NCBI RefSeq assembly: GCF_900106045.1
Contig: NZ_LT629802.1
Span: 2,046,001 to 2,110,000 of the forward strand
Direction of reading: 5' to 3'
Source of the DNA: Pseudomonas mucidolens
GTDB lineage: Bacteria > Pseudomonadota > Gammaproteobacteria > Pseudomonadales > Pseudomonadaceae
Length of the DNA stretch: 64,000 nt
Part shown: in pieces, positions 38,129 through 46,992 of the stretch
Layout of the letters: every line of letters begins with the position of its first letter
How positions within the stretch are numbered: position 1 is the first letter of the stretch
Notes under the pieces: model-generated
The model's input: the letters and a program-made list of their open reading frames with translations, nothing else
Told to the model about the DNA's origin: nothing
The model's database searches: none
Position numbers and translations under genes: made by a program

Positions 38129-41100
38129 ATGGCGAAGAAGCCCAAGGCTGCCACTTTTATCAAAGACCCGCTCTGGTACAAGGACGCGGTGATCTACCAA
38201 GTTCATGTCAAATCCTATTTCGACTCCAACAACGACGGCATCGGTGACTTCCCCGGGCTGATCAGCAAACTCGATTACATTGCCGACCTCGGGGTGAACA
38301 CCATCTGGTTGCTGCCGTTCTATCCCTCACCACGGCGCGACGATGGCTACGACATTGCCGAATACCGTGGCGTACACAGCGATTACGGGACGATGGCCGA
38401 TGCCAAGCGTTTTATCGCCGAGGCGCATAAACGCGGATTGCGGGTCATCACCGAGCTGGTGATCAATCACACCTCCGACCAGCATCCTTGGTTCCAGCGC
38501 GCCCGCAAAGCCAAGCCCGGTTCCAGTGCGCGGGATTTCTACGTGTGGTCCGACGACGACCAGAAATACGACGGAACCCGGATCATCTTTCTCGACACGG
38601 AAAAATCCAACTGGACCTGGGATGCGGTGGCCGGCCAATACTTCTGGCACCGTTTCTATTCCCACCAGCCGGACCTGAACTTCGACAACCCGCAAGTGAT
38701 GAAAGCCGTGTTGTCGGTAATGCGCTATTGGTTGGACATGGGCATCGACGGCCTGCGCCTGGACGCTATCCCGTACTTGATCGAACGCGATGGCACCAAC
38801 AACGAAAACCTGCCGGAAACCCACGACGTCCTCAAGCAAATCCGCGCCGAGATCGACGCCAACTATCCGGACCGCATGTTGCTGGCCGAAGCCAATCAGT
38901 GGCCGGAAGACACGCAATTGTATTTTGGAGACAAAAAGGGCGATGACGGCGACGAATGCCACATGGCCTTCCACTTCCCGCTGATGCCGCGCATGTACAT
39001 GGCCCTGGCCCAGGAAGACCGCTTCCCGATCACCGACATCCTGCGCCAGACCCCGGAAATCCCGGCTAACTGCCAATGGGCGATCTTCCTGCGCAACCAC
39101 GATGAGTTGACCCTGGAGATGGTCACCGACAAGGAACGTGACTATCTGTGGAACTACTACGCCGCCGACCGCCGCGCACGCATTAACCTGGGTATCCGCC
39201 GGCGTCTGGCGCCGTTGATGGAACGCGACCGTCGCCGTATCGAACTGCTCAATAGCCTGCTGCTGTCGATGCCGGGCACGCCGACCTTATACTACGGCGA
39301 CGAAATCGGCATGGGTGACAACATTTATCTCGGCGACCGCGACGGCGTGCGGACACCGATGCAGTGGACGATTGACCGCAACGGCGGGTTCTCGCGCGCT
39401 GACCCGGCCAGCCTGGTACTGCCGCCGATCATGGACCCACTCTACGGCTACCAGTCGGTCAATGTCGAAACTCAGGCCCAGGACCCGCACTCGCTGCTGA
39501 ACTGGACGCGGCGCATGTTGGCGATCCGCAAGCAATCCAAGGCCTTCGGGCGCGGCAGCCTGAAAATGCTGTCGCCGAGCAATCGGCGGATTCTGGCGTA
39601 TACCCGTGAGTACACCGGCGCCGATGGCAAACAGGAAATCATCCTCTGCGTAGCCAACGTCTCGCGTACCGCCCAGGCGGCCGAGCTGGACCTGTCAGCG
39701 TTTGCCGGCATGGTTCCGGTGGAAATGCTCGGCGGCAATGCCTTCCCGCCCATCGGCCAGCTGAATTTCCTGCTGACGCTGGCGCCTTACGGCTTCTATT
39801 GGTTCGTGCTGGCCACGGAAAACCAGATGCCGAGCTGGCACGTGGAGCCTGCGCAGAGCATTCCGGACTTCACCACACTGGTCCTGAAAAAGCGCCTCGA
39901 AGAATTGCTCGAAGCGCCAAGCCGTACGACGCTGGAGCAGACTTCGTTGCCGCAATGGCTGCCCAAGCGCCGCTGGTTTGCCGGCAAGGATTCGCCGATC
40001 GACACTGTGCACATCGCGTATGGCGTGCGCTTTGGCGATCCGCAGCATCCGGTGCTGTTCAGTGAAATCGAGGTCAGCAGCGGCGGGCAAGTGAGCCGCT
40101 ATCAACTGCCGTTCGGTTTGCTCGGTGAAGACCAATTCACCAGTGCCCTGCCTCAACAATTGGCCTTGGCGCGGGTGCGACGCGTACGGCAGGTCGGGTT
40201 GATCACCGACGCCTTCAGCCTCGATAGCTTTGTGCGTGCGGTCATCCAGGCGATGCAGGCCAATACCGTGCTCCACGCCAGCGACGGCGAGATCCGCTTC
40301 GAACCCACCGCGCAACTGGCCCAGCGGCTACCGGCCGAGGAGTTGGAGGTACGTTACCTGGCGGCGGAGCAGTCCAACAGTTCGGTGGTGGTCGGCGAAA
40401 GCCTGGTGCTCAAGCTGATCCGCAAAATCAGCTCGGGCGTGCACCCGGAACTGGAAATGAGCGCTTACCTGACCGCAGCCGGCTACGCACATATTTCGCC
40501 GCTGCTGGGCTCGGTGATTCGCCGGGATGCCGAAGGACAGGACAACTTGCTGATGATTGCCCAGGGCTACCTGAGCAATCAGGGCGACGCGTGGGCCTGG
40601 ACCCAGAACAACCTGGAACGGGCGATCCGCGACGAACTGGCGGAAGCGATTTCCGAACAGGAACAACACTACAACGCCCTCGGCGAACTGCAGGATTTTG
40701 CTGCGATGTTGGGGCAACGCCTGGGCGAAATGCACCAAGTGCTGGCCGCGCCTACCGACGACCCGGACTTCGCGCCAGAGGTAACGTCGGTCAAGGATAG
40801 TCAAGCCCTGGCCAAGCAGGTCGGGACTCAGTTGGACCAGGCCCTGCGCTTGCTCAAGCAGCATCAGAGTGAGTTGAACCCGGCGGACCAAGTGTTGGTC
40901 AGTGATTTGCTGGCGCAGAAAAAATCCATCGCCAGCCACGTCCAGGCGCTGGCCAAGGCTACCATCGGCGGCTGGCGGATTCGCGTGCACGGTGATTTGC
41001 ACCTGGGCCAGGTCCTGGTGGTCAAGGGCGATGCTTATCTGATCGACTTTGAAGGCGAACCCGCGCGTCCGTTACACGAACGCCGTGGCAAACACAGTCC

Positions 41101-41482
41101 GTATAAAGACGTGACGGGCGTGCTGCGTTCGTTCGATTACGCCGCGGCCCTGGCGTTGAATGTGCAGGGGCAAGGGCTGGATCACTCGCCCGAAACCGAT
41201 GCCGCGCGGCAACGGGTAGCGGACCGCTACGTGACTGAAGCGCGCCAGGCATTTATCCAGGCGTATCAAGAGGCTACGGCTACACTGGCGCATGATTGGC
41301 AAGATGCGAAGGGGGCTGACGCAGCACTCGCGTTGTTCAGCCTGGAGAAGGCTGCCTACGAGGTGGCCTATGAAGCGGAGAATCGTCCTGCCTGGCTGCC
41401 GGTGCCCTTGCAGGGTTTGCACGGGTTGCTTGGCGGCTTGAAAGCACTACCTAAAACGGCACGCAGAGGGAAAACGTCATGA
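38129..41482 (+). CDS. treS: Trehalose synthase / maltokinase fusion protein
   Basis: 1117 aa in two modules. Residues 1-550: GH13_16 maltose alpha-D-glucosyltransferase, catalytic Asp in [15 protein letters not shown], Glu in LLAEANQWP, Asp in [12 protein letters not shown], which interconverts trehalose and maltose. Residues about 590-1110: maltokinase (Mak/Pep2), with the start [12 protein letters not shown], the catalytic segment [12 protein letters not shown] and metal Asp in [12 protein letters not shown]; it phosphorylates maltose to maltose-1-phosphate, the GlgE substrate. GGAGTTGAACC precedes ATG 38129. Overlaps glgB by 4 bp (ATGA). The fusion channels maltose and is typical of pseudomonads. 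Confidence 0.96.
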   Translation: MAKKPKAATFIKDPLWYKDAVIYQVHVKSYFDSNNDGIGDFPGLISKLDYIADLGVNTIWLLPFYPSPRRDDGYDIAEYRGVHSDYGTMADAKRFIAEAHKRGLRVITELVINHTSDQHPWFQRARKAKPGSSARDFYVWSDDDQKYDGTRIIFLDTEKSNWTWDAVAGQYFWHRFYSHQPDLNFDNPQVMKAVLSVMRYWLDMGIDGLRLDAIPYLIERDGTNNENLPETHDVLKQIRAEIDANYPDRMLLAEANQWPEDTQLYFGDKKGDDGDECHMAFHFPLMPRMYMALAQEDRFPITDILRQTPEIPANCQWAIFLRNHDELTLEMVTDKERDYLWNYYAADRRARINLGIRRRLAPLMERDRRRIELLNSLLLSMPGTPTLYYGDEIGMGDNIYLGDRDGVRTPMQWTIDRNGGFSRADPASLVLPPIMDPLYGYQSVNVETQAQDPHSLLNWTRRMLAIRKQSKAFGRGSLKMLSPSNRRILAYTREYTGADGKQEIILCVANVSRTAQAAELDLSAFAGMVPVEMLGGNAFPPIGQLNFLLTLAPYGFYWFVLATENQMPSWHVEPAQSIPDFTTLVLKKRLEELLEAPSRTTLEQTSLPQWLPKRRWFAGKDSPIDTVHIAYGVRFGDPQHPVLFSEIEVSSGGQVSRYQLPFGLLGEDQFTSALPQQLALARVRRVRQVGLITDAFSLDSFVRAVIQAMQANTVLHASDGEIRFEPTAQLAQRLPAEELEVRYLAAEQSNSSVVVGESLVLKLIRKISSGVHPELEMSAYLTAAGYAHISPLLGSVIRRDAEGQDNLLMIAQGYLSNQGDAWAWTQNNLERAIRDELAEAISEQEQHYNALGELQDFAAMLGQRLGEMHQVLAAPTDDPDFAPEVTSVKDSQALAKQVGTQLDQALRLLKQHQSELNPADQVLVSDLLAQKKSIASHVQALAKATIGGWRIRVHGDLHLGQVLVVKGDAYLIDFEGEPARPLHERRGKHSPYKDVTGVLRSFDYAAALALNVQGQGLDHSPETDAARQRVADRYVTEARQAFIQAYQEATATLAHDWQDAKGADAALALFSLEKAAYEVAYEAENRPAWLPVPLQGLHGLLGGLKALPKTARRGKTS

Positions 41483-43722
41483 GTTTCACGCACAATGAAC
41501 CGCTGCAGCCAACATTAACCGCAATGCCGGCACCCAAGGACGTAGAGGCGCTGGTACGTGCCGAGCATCCTGATCCGTTCTCGATTCTGGGGCCACACGA
41601 CGACGAGCAGGGCGGCCAGTTCATTCGCGCCTTCCTGCCGGAAGCCTTGAGTGTCGAAGTGCTGGCCCGTGATGGCGGCGAGCTGATCGGCCGCCTGGAC
41701 ACCACGTCGGCGCCGGGGCTGTTTGCCGGGCACTTCACCACGCGCCAGGATTACTTGTTGAAAATCCAGTGGGCCGGTGGCGAACAGATTACCGAAGACC
41801 CCTACAGCTTCAACCAATTGCTGCTGGGGGAAATGGACCTCTACCTGTTTGCCGAAGGCAATCACCGTGACCTGAGCAGTTGCCTGGGCGCACAAGTGAC
41901 CCATGTCGACGGCGTCCAGGGTGTGCGCTTTGCCGTATGGGCACCGAATGCCCGTCGCGTCTCGGTGGTCGGCGATTTCAATATTTGGGACGGTCGCCGT
42001 CATCCGATGCGCCTGCGTCATCCGGCGGGGGTATGGGAAATCTTTATTCCGCGCCTACAACCGGGGGCGGCGTATAAATACGAAATTCTCGGCGCCCATG
42101 GGATCCTGCCCCTCAAGGCCGACCCCATGGCCCTGGCCACCCAATTGCCACCCGACACCGCCTCGAAAGTCGCCGCGCCAATGCACGTCGACTGGCACGA
42201 CGACGCCTGGATGCAGGCCCGTGGCGAACGCCAGCGATCCAGTGCGCCATTGTCGATCTATGAATTGCACGTCGGTTCATGGCAGTGCGAGCTCGACGAG
42301 GCGGGCGAGGTGTCTCGGCAATATGGTTGGCAGGAGTTGGCTGAACGCTTGATTCCCTATGTACAGCAGTTGGGCTTCACGCATATTGAGCTGATGCCGA
42401 TCATGGAGCACCCTTTCGGCGGTTCCTGGGGCTATCAGTTGCTGTCGCAATTCGCCCCGAGCGCCCGCTATGGCTCGTCGGATGACTTTGCCGCCTTCGT
42501 CAACGCCTGTCATCAGGCCGACATCGGGGTGATTCTCGACTGGGTACCGGCGCATTTTCCCACCGATACCCACGGCCTGGCGCAATTTGACGGGACCGCC
42601 CTGTACGAATACGGCAACCCGCTGGAAGGCTTTCACCAGGACTGGGATACGCTGATCTACAACCTGGGACGCACCGAAGTCCATGGGTTCATGCTCGCTT
42701 CGGCGTTGCACTGGTTGAAACACTTCCACATTGACGGTCTGCGGGTGGATGCCGTGGCGTCGATGTTGTACCGCGACTATTCGCGCAAGGCCGGCGAATG
42801 GGTGCCCAATCGCCACGGCGGTCGGGAGAACCTCGAAGCCATCGACTTCCTGCGTCATCTCAATGACGTGGTCGCCCTGGAGGCGCCTGGCGCGCTGGTG
42901 ATTGCCGAGGAATCGACCGCCTGGCCCGGCGTCAGCCAAAGTACCCAGCAGGGCGGTCTGGGCTTCAACTACAAGTGGAACATGGGCTGGATGCACGATT
43001 CGCTGCACTACATGCAGCAAGACCCGGTGTACCGTGCCCATCATCACAGCGAACTGAGCTTTGGCCTGGTGTATGCCTGGTCAGAACGTTTCATCCTGCC
43101 GATTTCCCACGACGAAGTGGTGCATGGCAAGCACTCGCTGATTGACAAGATGCCCGGCGACCGTTGGCAGAAATTCGCCAACCTGCGCGCCTACCTGAGT
43201 TTCATGTGGACGCATCCGGGCAAGAAACTGTTGTTCATGGGCTGCGAGTTCGGCCAATGGCGCGAGTGGAATCACGACCAGCAGTTGGATTGGTACTTGC
43301 TGCAATACCCTGAACACCAGGGCGTGCAGAAACTGGTGGGTGACCTTAACCGCTTGTACCGCGAAGAGCCGGCGTTGCACGATCAAGATGATGCGCCGCA
43401 GGGCTTCCAGTGGTTGATCGGCGACGACGCGATCAACAGCGTTTACGCCTGGCTGCGCTGGAGCAAGGAGGGCAGGCCGGTGCTGGTGGTGGCCAACTTT
43501 ACGCCGGTGCCGCGTGCAGCCTACAAGGTCGGCGTACCGTTTGCCGGTCGCTGGAGCGAGATGATCAACAGTGATGCCGATACGTATGCCGGTTCCAACT
43601 ATGGCAATAGTGGCGGGGTATTTACCGTCGATGAGCCGAACCATGGGCAAGCGGTGTCACTGTCTCTCAACCTGCCACCGCTGGGGGTACTGATCTTGCG
43701 ACCTGAGACTCCAGAAGCTTGA
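41479..43722 (+). CDS. glgB: 1,4-alpha-glucan branching enzyme
   Basis: 747 aa. N-terminal CBM48-like modules ([20 protein letters not shown]), then the GH13_9 barrel: catalytic Asp in [18 protein letters not shown], Glu in [12 protein letters not shown] and Asp in [14 protein letters not shown]. It introduces alpha-1,6 branches into the glucan made by GlgE. Start coupled to treS by ATGA overlap. A REPIN hairpin 35 bp after the stop may serve as transcription end for the unit. Confidence 0.96.
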   Translation: MSFTHNEPLQPTLTAMPAPKDVEALVRAEHPDPFSILGPHDDEQGGQFIRAFLPEALSVEVLARDGGELIGRLDTTSAPGLFAGHFTTRQDYLLKIQWAGGEQITEDPYSFNQLLLGEMDLYLFAEGNHRDLSSCLGAQVTHVDGVQGVRFAVWAPNARRVSVVGDFNIWDGRRHPMRLRHPAGVWEIFIPRLQPGAAYKYEILGAHGILPLKADPMALATQLPPDTASKVAAPMHVDWHDDAWMQARGERQRSSAPLSIYELHVGSWQCELDEAGEVSRQYGWQELAERLIPYVQQLGFTHIELMPIMEHPFGGSWGYQLLSQFAPSARYGSSDDFAAFVNACHQADIGVILDWVPAHFPTDTHGLAQFDGTALYEYGNPLEGFHQDWDTLIYNLGRTEVHGFMLASALHWLKHFHIDGLRVDAVASMLYRDYSRKAGEWVPNRHGGRENLEAIDFLRHLNDVVALEAPGALVIAEESTAWPGVSQSTQQGGLGFNYKWNMGWMHDSLHYMQQDPVYRAHHHSELSFGLVYAWSERFILPISHDEVVHGKHSLIDKMPGDRWQKFANLRAYLSFMWTHPGKKLLFMGCEFGQWREWNHDQQLDWYLLQYPEHQGVQKLVGDLNRLYREEPALHDQDDAPQGFQWLIGDDAINSVYAWLRWSKEGRPVLVVANFTPVPRAAYKVGVPFAGRWSEMINSDADTYAGSNYGNSGGVFTVDEPNHGQAVSLSLNLPPLGVLILRPETPEA

Positions 43723-43756
43723 ATACCCAATAGCTGGGGGGGTGTCCCCCACACAT

Positions 43757-43856
43757 TGTAGGAGCGAGCTTGCTCGCGAAGAACTCGAAGGCACCGCGTT
43801 TAGCCTGAATGCACGTGGTGTCGTTGAGGTTTTTCGCGAGCAAGCTCGCTCCTACA
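43757..43856. repeat. 100-bp REPIN (inverted REP doublet) between glgB and the convergent GT2 gene
   Basis: Arms 43757-43780 (TGTAGGAGCGAGC...GCTCGCGAA) and 43833-43856 (TTCGCGAGC...TCCTACA) flank a 52-bp spacer. The reverse complement of the spacer matches that of the REPIN at 58307-58406 at about 40 of 51 compared positions, and both elements are exactly 100 bp, so they are copies of one element in opposite orientation. The rest of the 260-bp gap (43723-43982) shows no gene. Confidence 0.9.
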
Positions 43857-43982
43857 AAAAGGCGCCCCCTCACCACGTTAGTAACCGTTCGTAGCGGCTG
43901 ACAGCTATGGACGAGTGAGTTCGTATTGCACGAAAACACTGTCCTGGGCTCGCGCATCCGCTCCAGCAGCCTCGGGCGGTGC

Positions 43983-44642
43983 TCAGGAAACCTGCGTCAG
44001 ACTTTTCAAATAATCGCCAAAACCACCCTGAACGCGGCACTCCAGACGACCGCTGGTCGTTACTTGAGGGTCGTGGCTCCAGGCAATCGTCGCGCCACTG
44101 CGCTCCAGTTGCCGTACCAACAGCACGTCCTCGTGACAAGCCAAGGGTTCAAAACCGCCTGCGCGCAGGTAGGCACTCGCGCTGAATCCCAGATTGGCAC
44201 CGTGGATGTGCCGGTGATCGTCACACGCTTGATAGGCTTGCTGGTAGCGCATTTGCGCGTTGCAATCAAAGTCCTCGCTCCAGGCGTCGACGTTGACTGT
44301 TCCACAGACCGCATCCACCCCCAGCGCCAATTGCGCCACCAGCCAGTCAGGCGCAACCCGACTGTCGGCATCCGTACAGGAAATCCAGCGCGCGCCTTGG
44401 TTGAGCAAGTGACGGGCACCGATGCCGCGCACCTGTCCGATATTGCGCGCCTGTACCGTGAGACTTTCTACTTGATAGCCCTGTGCGATGGCTGCACTGC
44501 GATCCGTACAACTGTCGAGGACGACCAGGATCCGCACCTCTTCCCCCAGCAACGCTGGGTGGTTTGCCGCAATAATCGCCGTTTTGAGGCATTCGGGTAG
44601 TAGCGCTTCTTCGTTATGTGCCGGTATCAGAATGCCGATCAT
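43983..44642 (-). CDS. Family 2 glycosyltransferase
   Basis: 219 aa from ATG 44642 (MIGILIPAHNEEALLPE), coupled to the upstream methyltransferase gene by a 4-bp ATGA overlap. GT-A fold: nucleotide-sugar segment at the N-terminus, LVVLDSCTDRSA, metal-binding CTDADSRVAPDWL (DxD), and a catalytic acidic region FEPLACHEDVLLVRQLERSG (ED plus QxxRW-like remnant). No membrane helices, so it is a soluble transferase and not a chitin or cellulose synthase. Last gene of the cassette that follows glgX. Acceptor and sugar donor unknown. Confidence 0.85.
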   Translation of the reverse strand: MIGILIPAHNEEALLPECLKTAIIAANHPALLGEEVRILVVLDSCTDRSAAIAQGYQVESLTVQARNIGQVRGIGARHLLNQGARWISCTDADSRVAPDWLVAQLALGVDAVCGTVNVDAWSEDFDCNAQMRYQQAYQACDDHRHIHGANLGFSASAYLRAGGFEPLACHEDVLLVRQLERSGATIAWSHDPQVTTSGRLECRVQGGFGDYLKSLTQVS

Positions 44643-45238
44643 CGCAGGCCCTCCAGCGTGGCGACCGAGGCGCTTTGGCGACCCCACAGATCGAGTAAAA
44701 AATCGTTGTCGTGCATCTGCGCCTGACGAGGCATATCTAGCCGCTGCTCCAGCAATCCATGAACCTGTTCAGCGTTGAGCGGGCAGCCTTCGATAGACGG
44801 GCGCCAGTGACAGGCCAATACCTGGCCATCATCCGTCAGAGAGGCCAGGGCGCGATCGAGCATTGCACCCAGATCATCGTGGTCCAGGTAATAGCACCAC
44901 TCGCTGAGCACGATCAGCTCAAACGAGCCCGCAGGCCATTCTTCCGGCAACCGCCGTTGTTGCACCTGCGCGTGGGGGAACCCCTGCAAACGCGATTCGG
45001 CCAACGACACCGCTGCCGCTGCGGTATCGCAGCACAGTAGCCGGTCACAACGCGTTGCCAGCGCTGCACTCAGTTCGCCATTGGCACAGCCAGGTTCGAA
45101 AATCGAGGCATAGTGGGGGCGTGTCAGCACCGCCAGGGTCAGTGCACGCTTGCGTTGCTCGTACCATCGCTGGCGGAAGTCCCAAGGATCATCGCTCTCG
45201 GTAAATAAATGGTCGAAGTAGGCGGTCGCGACACTCAT
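44639..45238 (-). CDS. NodS-like SAM-dependent methyltransferase
   Basis: 199 aa. The N-terminus DPWDFRQRWYEQRKRALTLAVL followed by IFEPGCANGELSAALATRCD closely follows the pattern of NodS, the N-methyltransferase that acts on the deacetylated glucosamine end of Nod-factor backbones. SAM motif I is EPGCANGELS; motif II is in LLCCDTAAAAV; the post-motif region is LIVLSEWCYYLD. Overlaps PIG-L (upstream) and GT2 (downstream) genes by 4 bp each. The NodS resemblance plus the adjacent deacetylase suggests an amine on a sugar as methyl acceptor; this is inference. Confidence 0.82.
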   Translation of the reverse strand: MSVATAYFDHLFTESDDPWDFRQRWYEQRKRALTLAVLTRPHYASIFEPGCANGELSAALATRCDRLLCCDTAAAAVSLAESRLQGFPHAQVQQRRLPEEWPAGSFELIVLSEWCYYLDHDDLGAMLDRALASLTDDGQVLACHWRPSIEGCPLNAEQVHGLLEQRLDMPRQAQMHDNDFLLDLWGRQSASVATLEGLR

Positions 45239-45993
45239 AGGAAAACCACTTCAAAAGGCTGCAACAGACGTTCGATGACGTAGGGCGCCAATACCGGAGG
45301 CAAACCGATCAGTGGATCGCCCTCCAACTGACTGGCGAAGGCATGCATGGCGTGGCGCTTGCGAGCGATTGCTTCGGCTGTCAGTGCAATCTTGCGGGCG
45401 CGGTGCCAGGGCACCTGTTGATCTTCGGGCGTCGCCCAATGCCAGGTCCATACTGGCAGCTCGACCAGCCTGGCGCCCACCGCCAGGGCGGCCCTGGCGC
45501 TGGCGCGTCCGACGGCTTCATGGTCGCAATGCCCATCCTCGCGCCACGTGGTGAACACCACATCAGCGGGTTTGAGGTGACGCTGGATGAATTCACCCAG
45601 CTCATCCTCCCGCGCCGCCACCTGACTGTCGGCAAAACCGGCGCGCAGCCATTTCAGGCTATGCAGTGGCAACCCCAGGCGGTGCAGGGCCTGGGCCGAC
45701 TCTTGAGGGCGGATCACGCTCAGGCGTTGCACCGGCCAACGGCGTGAGCCGGGATGACTGGCGCTGCCATCGGTCACGGAAATCAATTGCAGTGTTCGGT
45801 CCAGCGCGGCCAAGCCTTGCAGCAAGCCACCACAGCCGAGTACTTCATCGTCGGGATGGGGCGCGATGATGACCGCGCGGCTGCCTTCCGGCACAAGCTC
45901 TGCGACGCTGATCACGGGCAGGCTGGCCAGCCTGGCGGAATCTTGCCACAGGCGTAGCGGGGTACCTTGGCCGACAATCGGATTGGCTTTCAT
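45235..45993 (-). CDS. PIG-L/LmbE family deacetylase
   Basis: 252 aa from ATG 45993, which overlaps the stop of the upstream flavoprotein gene as ATGA. Zinc motif IIAPHPDDEVLGCGG (HPDDE) and the third ligand region DGHCDHEAVGRASA are intact. Family members remove acetyl from GlcNAc on small molecules or lipids (GlcNAc-PI, GlcNAc-inositol of mycothiol, GlcNAc-malate of bacillithiol). Cytoplasmic. In this cassette it would expose the amine for the NodS-like methyltransferase encoded next. Confidence 0.88.
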   Translation of the reverse strand: MKANPIVGQGTPLRLWQDSARLASLPVISVAELVPEGSRAVIIAPHPDDEVLGCGGLLQGLAALDRTLQLISVTDGSASHPGSRRWPVQRLSVIRPQESAQALHRLGLPLHSLKWLRAGFADSQVAAREDELGEFIQRHLKPADVVFTTWREDGHCDHEAVGRASARAALAVGARLVELPVWTWHWATPEDQQVPWHRARKIALTAEAIARKRHAMHAFASQLEGDPLIGLPPVLAPYVIERLLQPFEVVFL

Positions 45994-46991
45994 AGTGCCC
46001 ACGTCTGGTTGGTTTGGCTGATCAGTTGTTGACCCAGGGCCGCCAAGTCACGTTCGGCATGGCTTTGACGCAGATACACTGGCAGATCCGCGATCAAGCG
46101 GGCGAAGTGCCGATCCTTGCAATAAGGCCCAGCCCCCAAGGCGCGGCCCGCATGCCCGATAACCTGGTCCGCCGCCGCCTCCACAACGCCCCTTGCCCGC
46201 CGCGCCAGCAACTGCGCATTGGCCTGCGGATGCCGGTCAATCTCTTCAGCGCTGCTCCGTAACACGGCGGCCGCGGCAGACAAGGCCACGTCCACAGCGC
46301 CCAGGTGAGCCAGCGCATGGGGTTCTTCACGGCGCGCGCAGTGTTCGCGCAAGACCTCTGCCAGACAGCGTGCCGCCCCATACCAACAGGCCGCTATGCC
46401 GACCCCACCGTGCCAGAAGCCAGGGCGTTGCAAGTAGTCGCCGGGGCCGCCCACCGCCACGCCATCGGCGTTGCAAAACCGCACTTGCACACTGGCAGTG
46501 GCGCCCATGCCGACCGCTTCCCAGCCTTCACCCGTTACCGTGACGCCTGCCTGGTGCATTGGCACGGCAATCAGTTGTTGGCGGTCCCGTTCATCCCAGG
46601 CGGTTAGCAGACCGTGGCTGACCACGCCGGCGCCTGAACACCAGGCCTTGCACCCCTCAAGCACCCAGCGCTGACCCACACGCGTGACTCGAACCCGCTC
46701 CGTGGGTGGTTCAGCCGCCCACATGCCCCACGTACTGCCAGTAGCTGGAGCGGGGCTGTCGAGTTCCGCCATGATCGCGAGCGCATCGGTGTGCCCTTCA
46801 AACAACTTACACAGCCCAAGATCATGGCCCGCCACGCGCGCCAACTGGTTGAAACGCTGCAGCGTTTGCCCGCCACCGGGCAGCGGCAACTGGTCCAACC
46901 GCTGCTGGGCCATCGCCCTCAGGGTTTGCCCGAGGCCCTCGGCATCCACAGGTGCCTGGCGATCAAGCTGCAGAAATGCGTGCAGCGCCAT
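45990..46991 (-). CDS. Acyl-CoA dehydrogenase-family flavoprotein, atypical
   Basis: 333 aa, shorter than the usual 380. Family features: helical N-terminus, middle beta domain (WGMWAAEPPTERVRVTRVG and KAWCSGAGVVSHGLL, FAD-contact region), and C-terminal helical bundle ending AGRALGAGPYCKDRHFARLIADLPVYLRQSHAERDLAALG. I cannot find the catalytic Glu expected near residue 370 or 250 of true dehydrogenases; the C-terminal region has Arg/His instead (RQSHAERD), as in flavin monooxygenase or N-oxygenase relatives. Starts 1 bp after the glgX stop, so it is transcribed with it. The reaction is unknown. Confidence 0.75.
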   Translation of the reverse strand: MALHAFLQLDRQAPVDAEGLGQTLRAMAQQRLDQLPLPGGGQTLQRFNQLARVAGHDLGLCKLFEGHTDALAIMAELDSPAPATGSTWGMWAAEPPTERVRVTRVGQRWVLEGCKAWCSGAGVVSHGLLTAWDERDRQQLIAVPMHQAGVTVTGEGWEAVGMGATASVQVRFCNADGVAVGGPGDYLQRPGFWHGGVGIAACWYGAARCLAEVLREHCARREEPHALAHLGAVDVALSAAAAVLRSSAEEIDRHPQANAQLLARRARGVVEAAADQVIGHAGRALGAGPYCKDRHFARLIADLPVYLRQSHAERDLAALGQQLISQTNQTWAL

Positions 46992-46992
46992 T

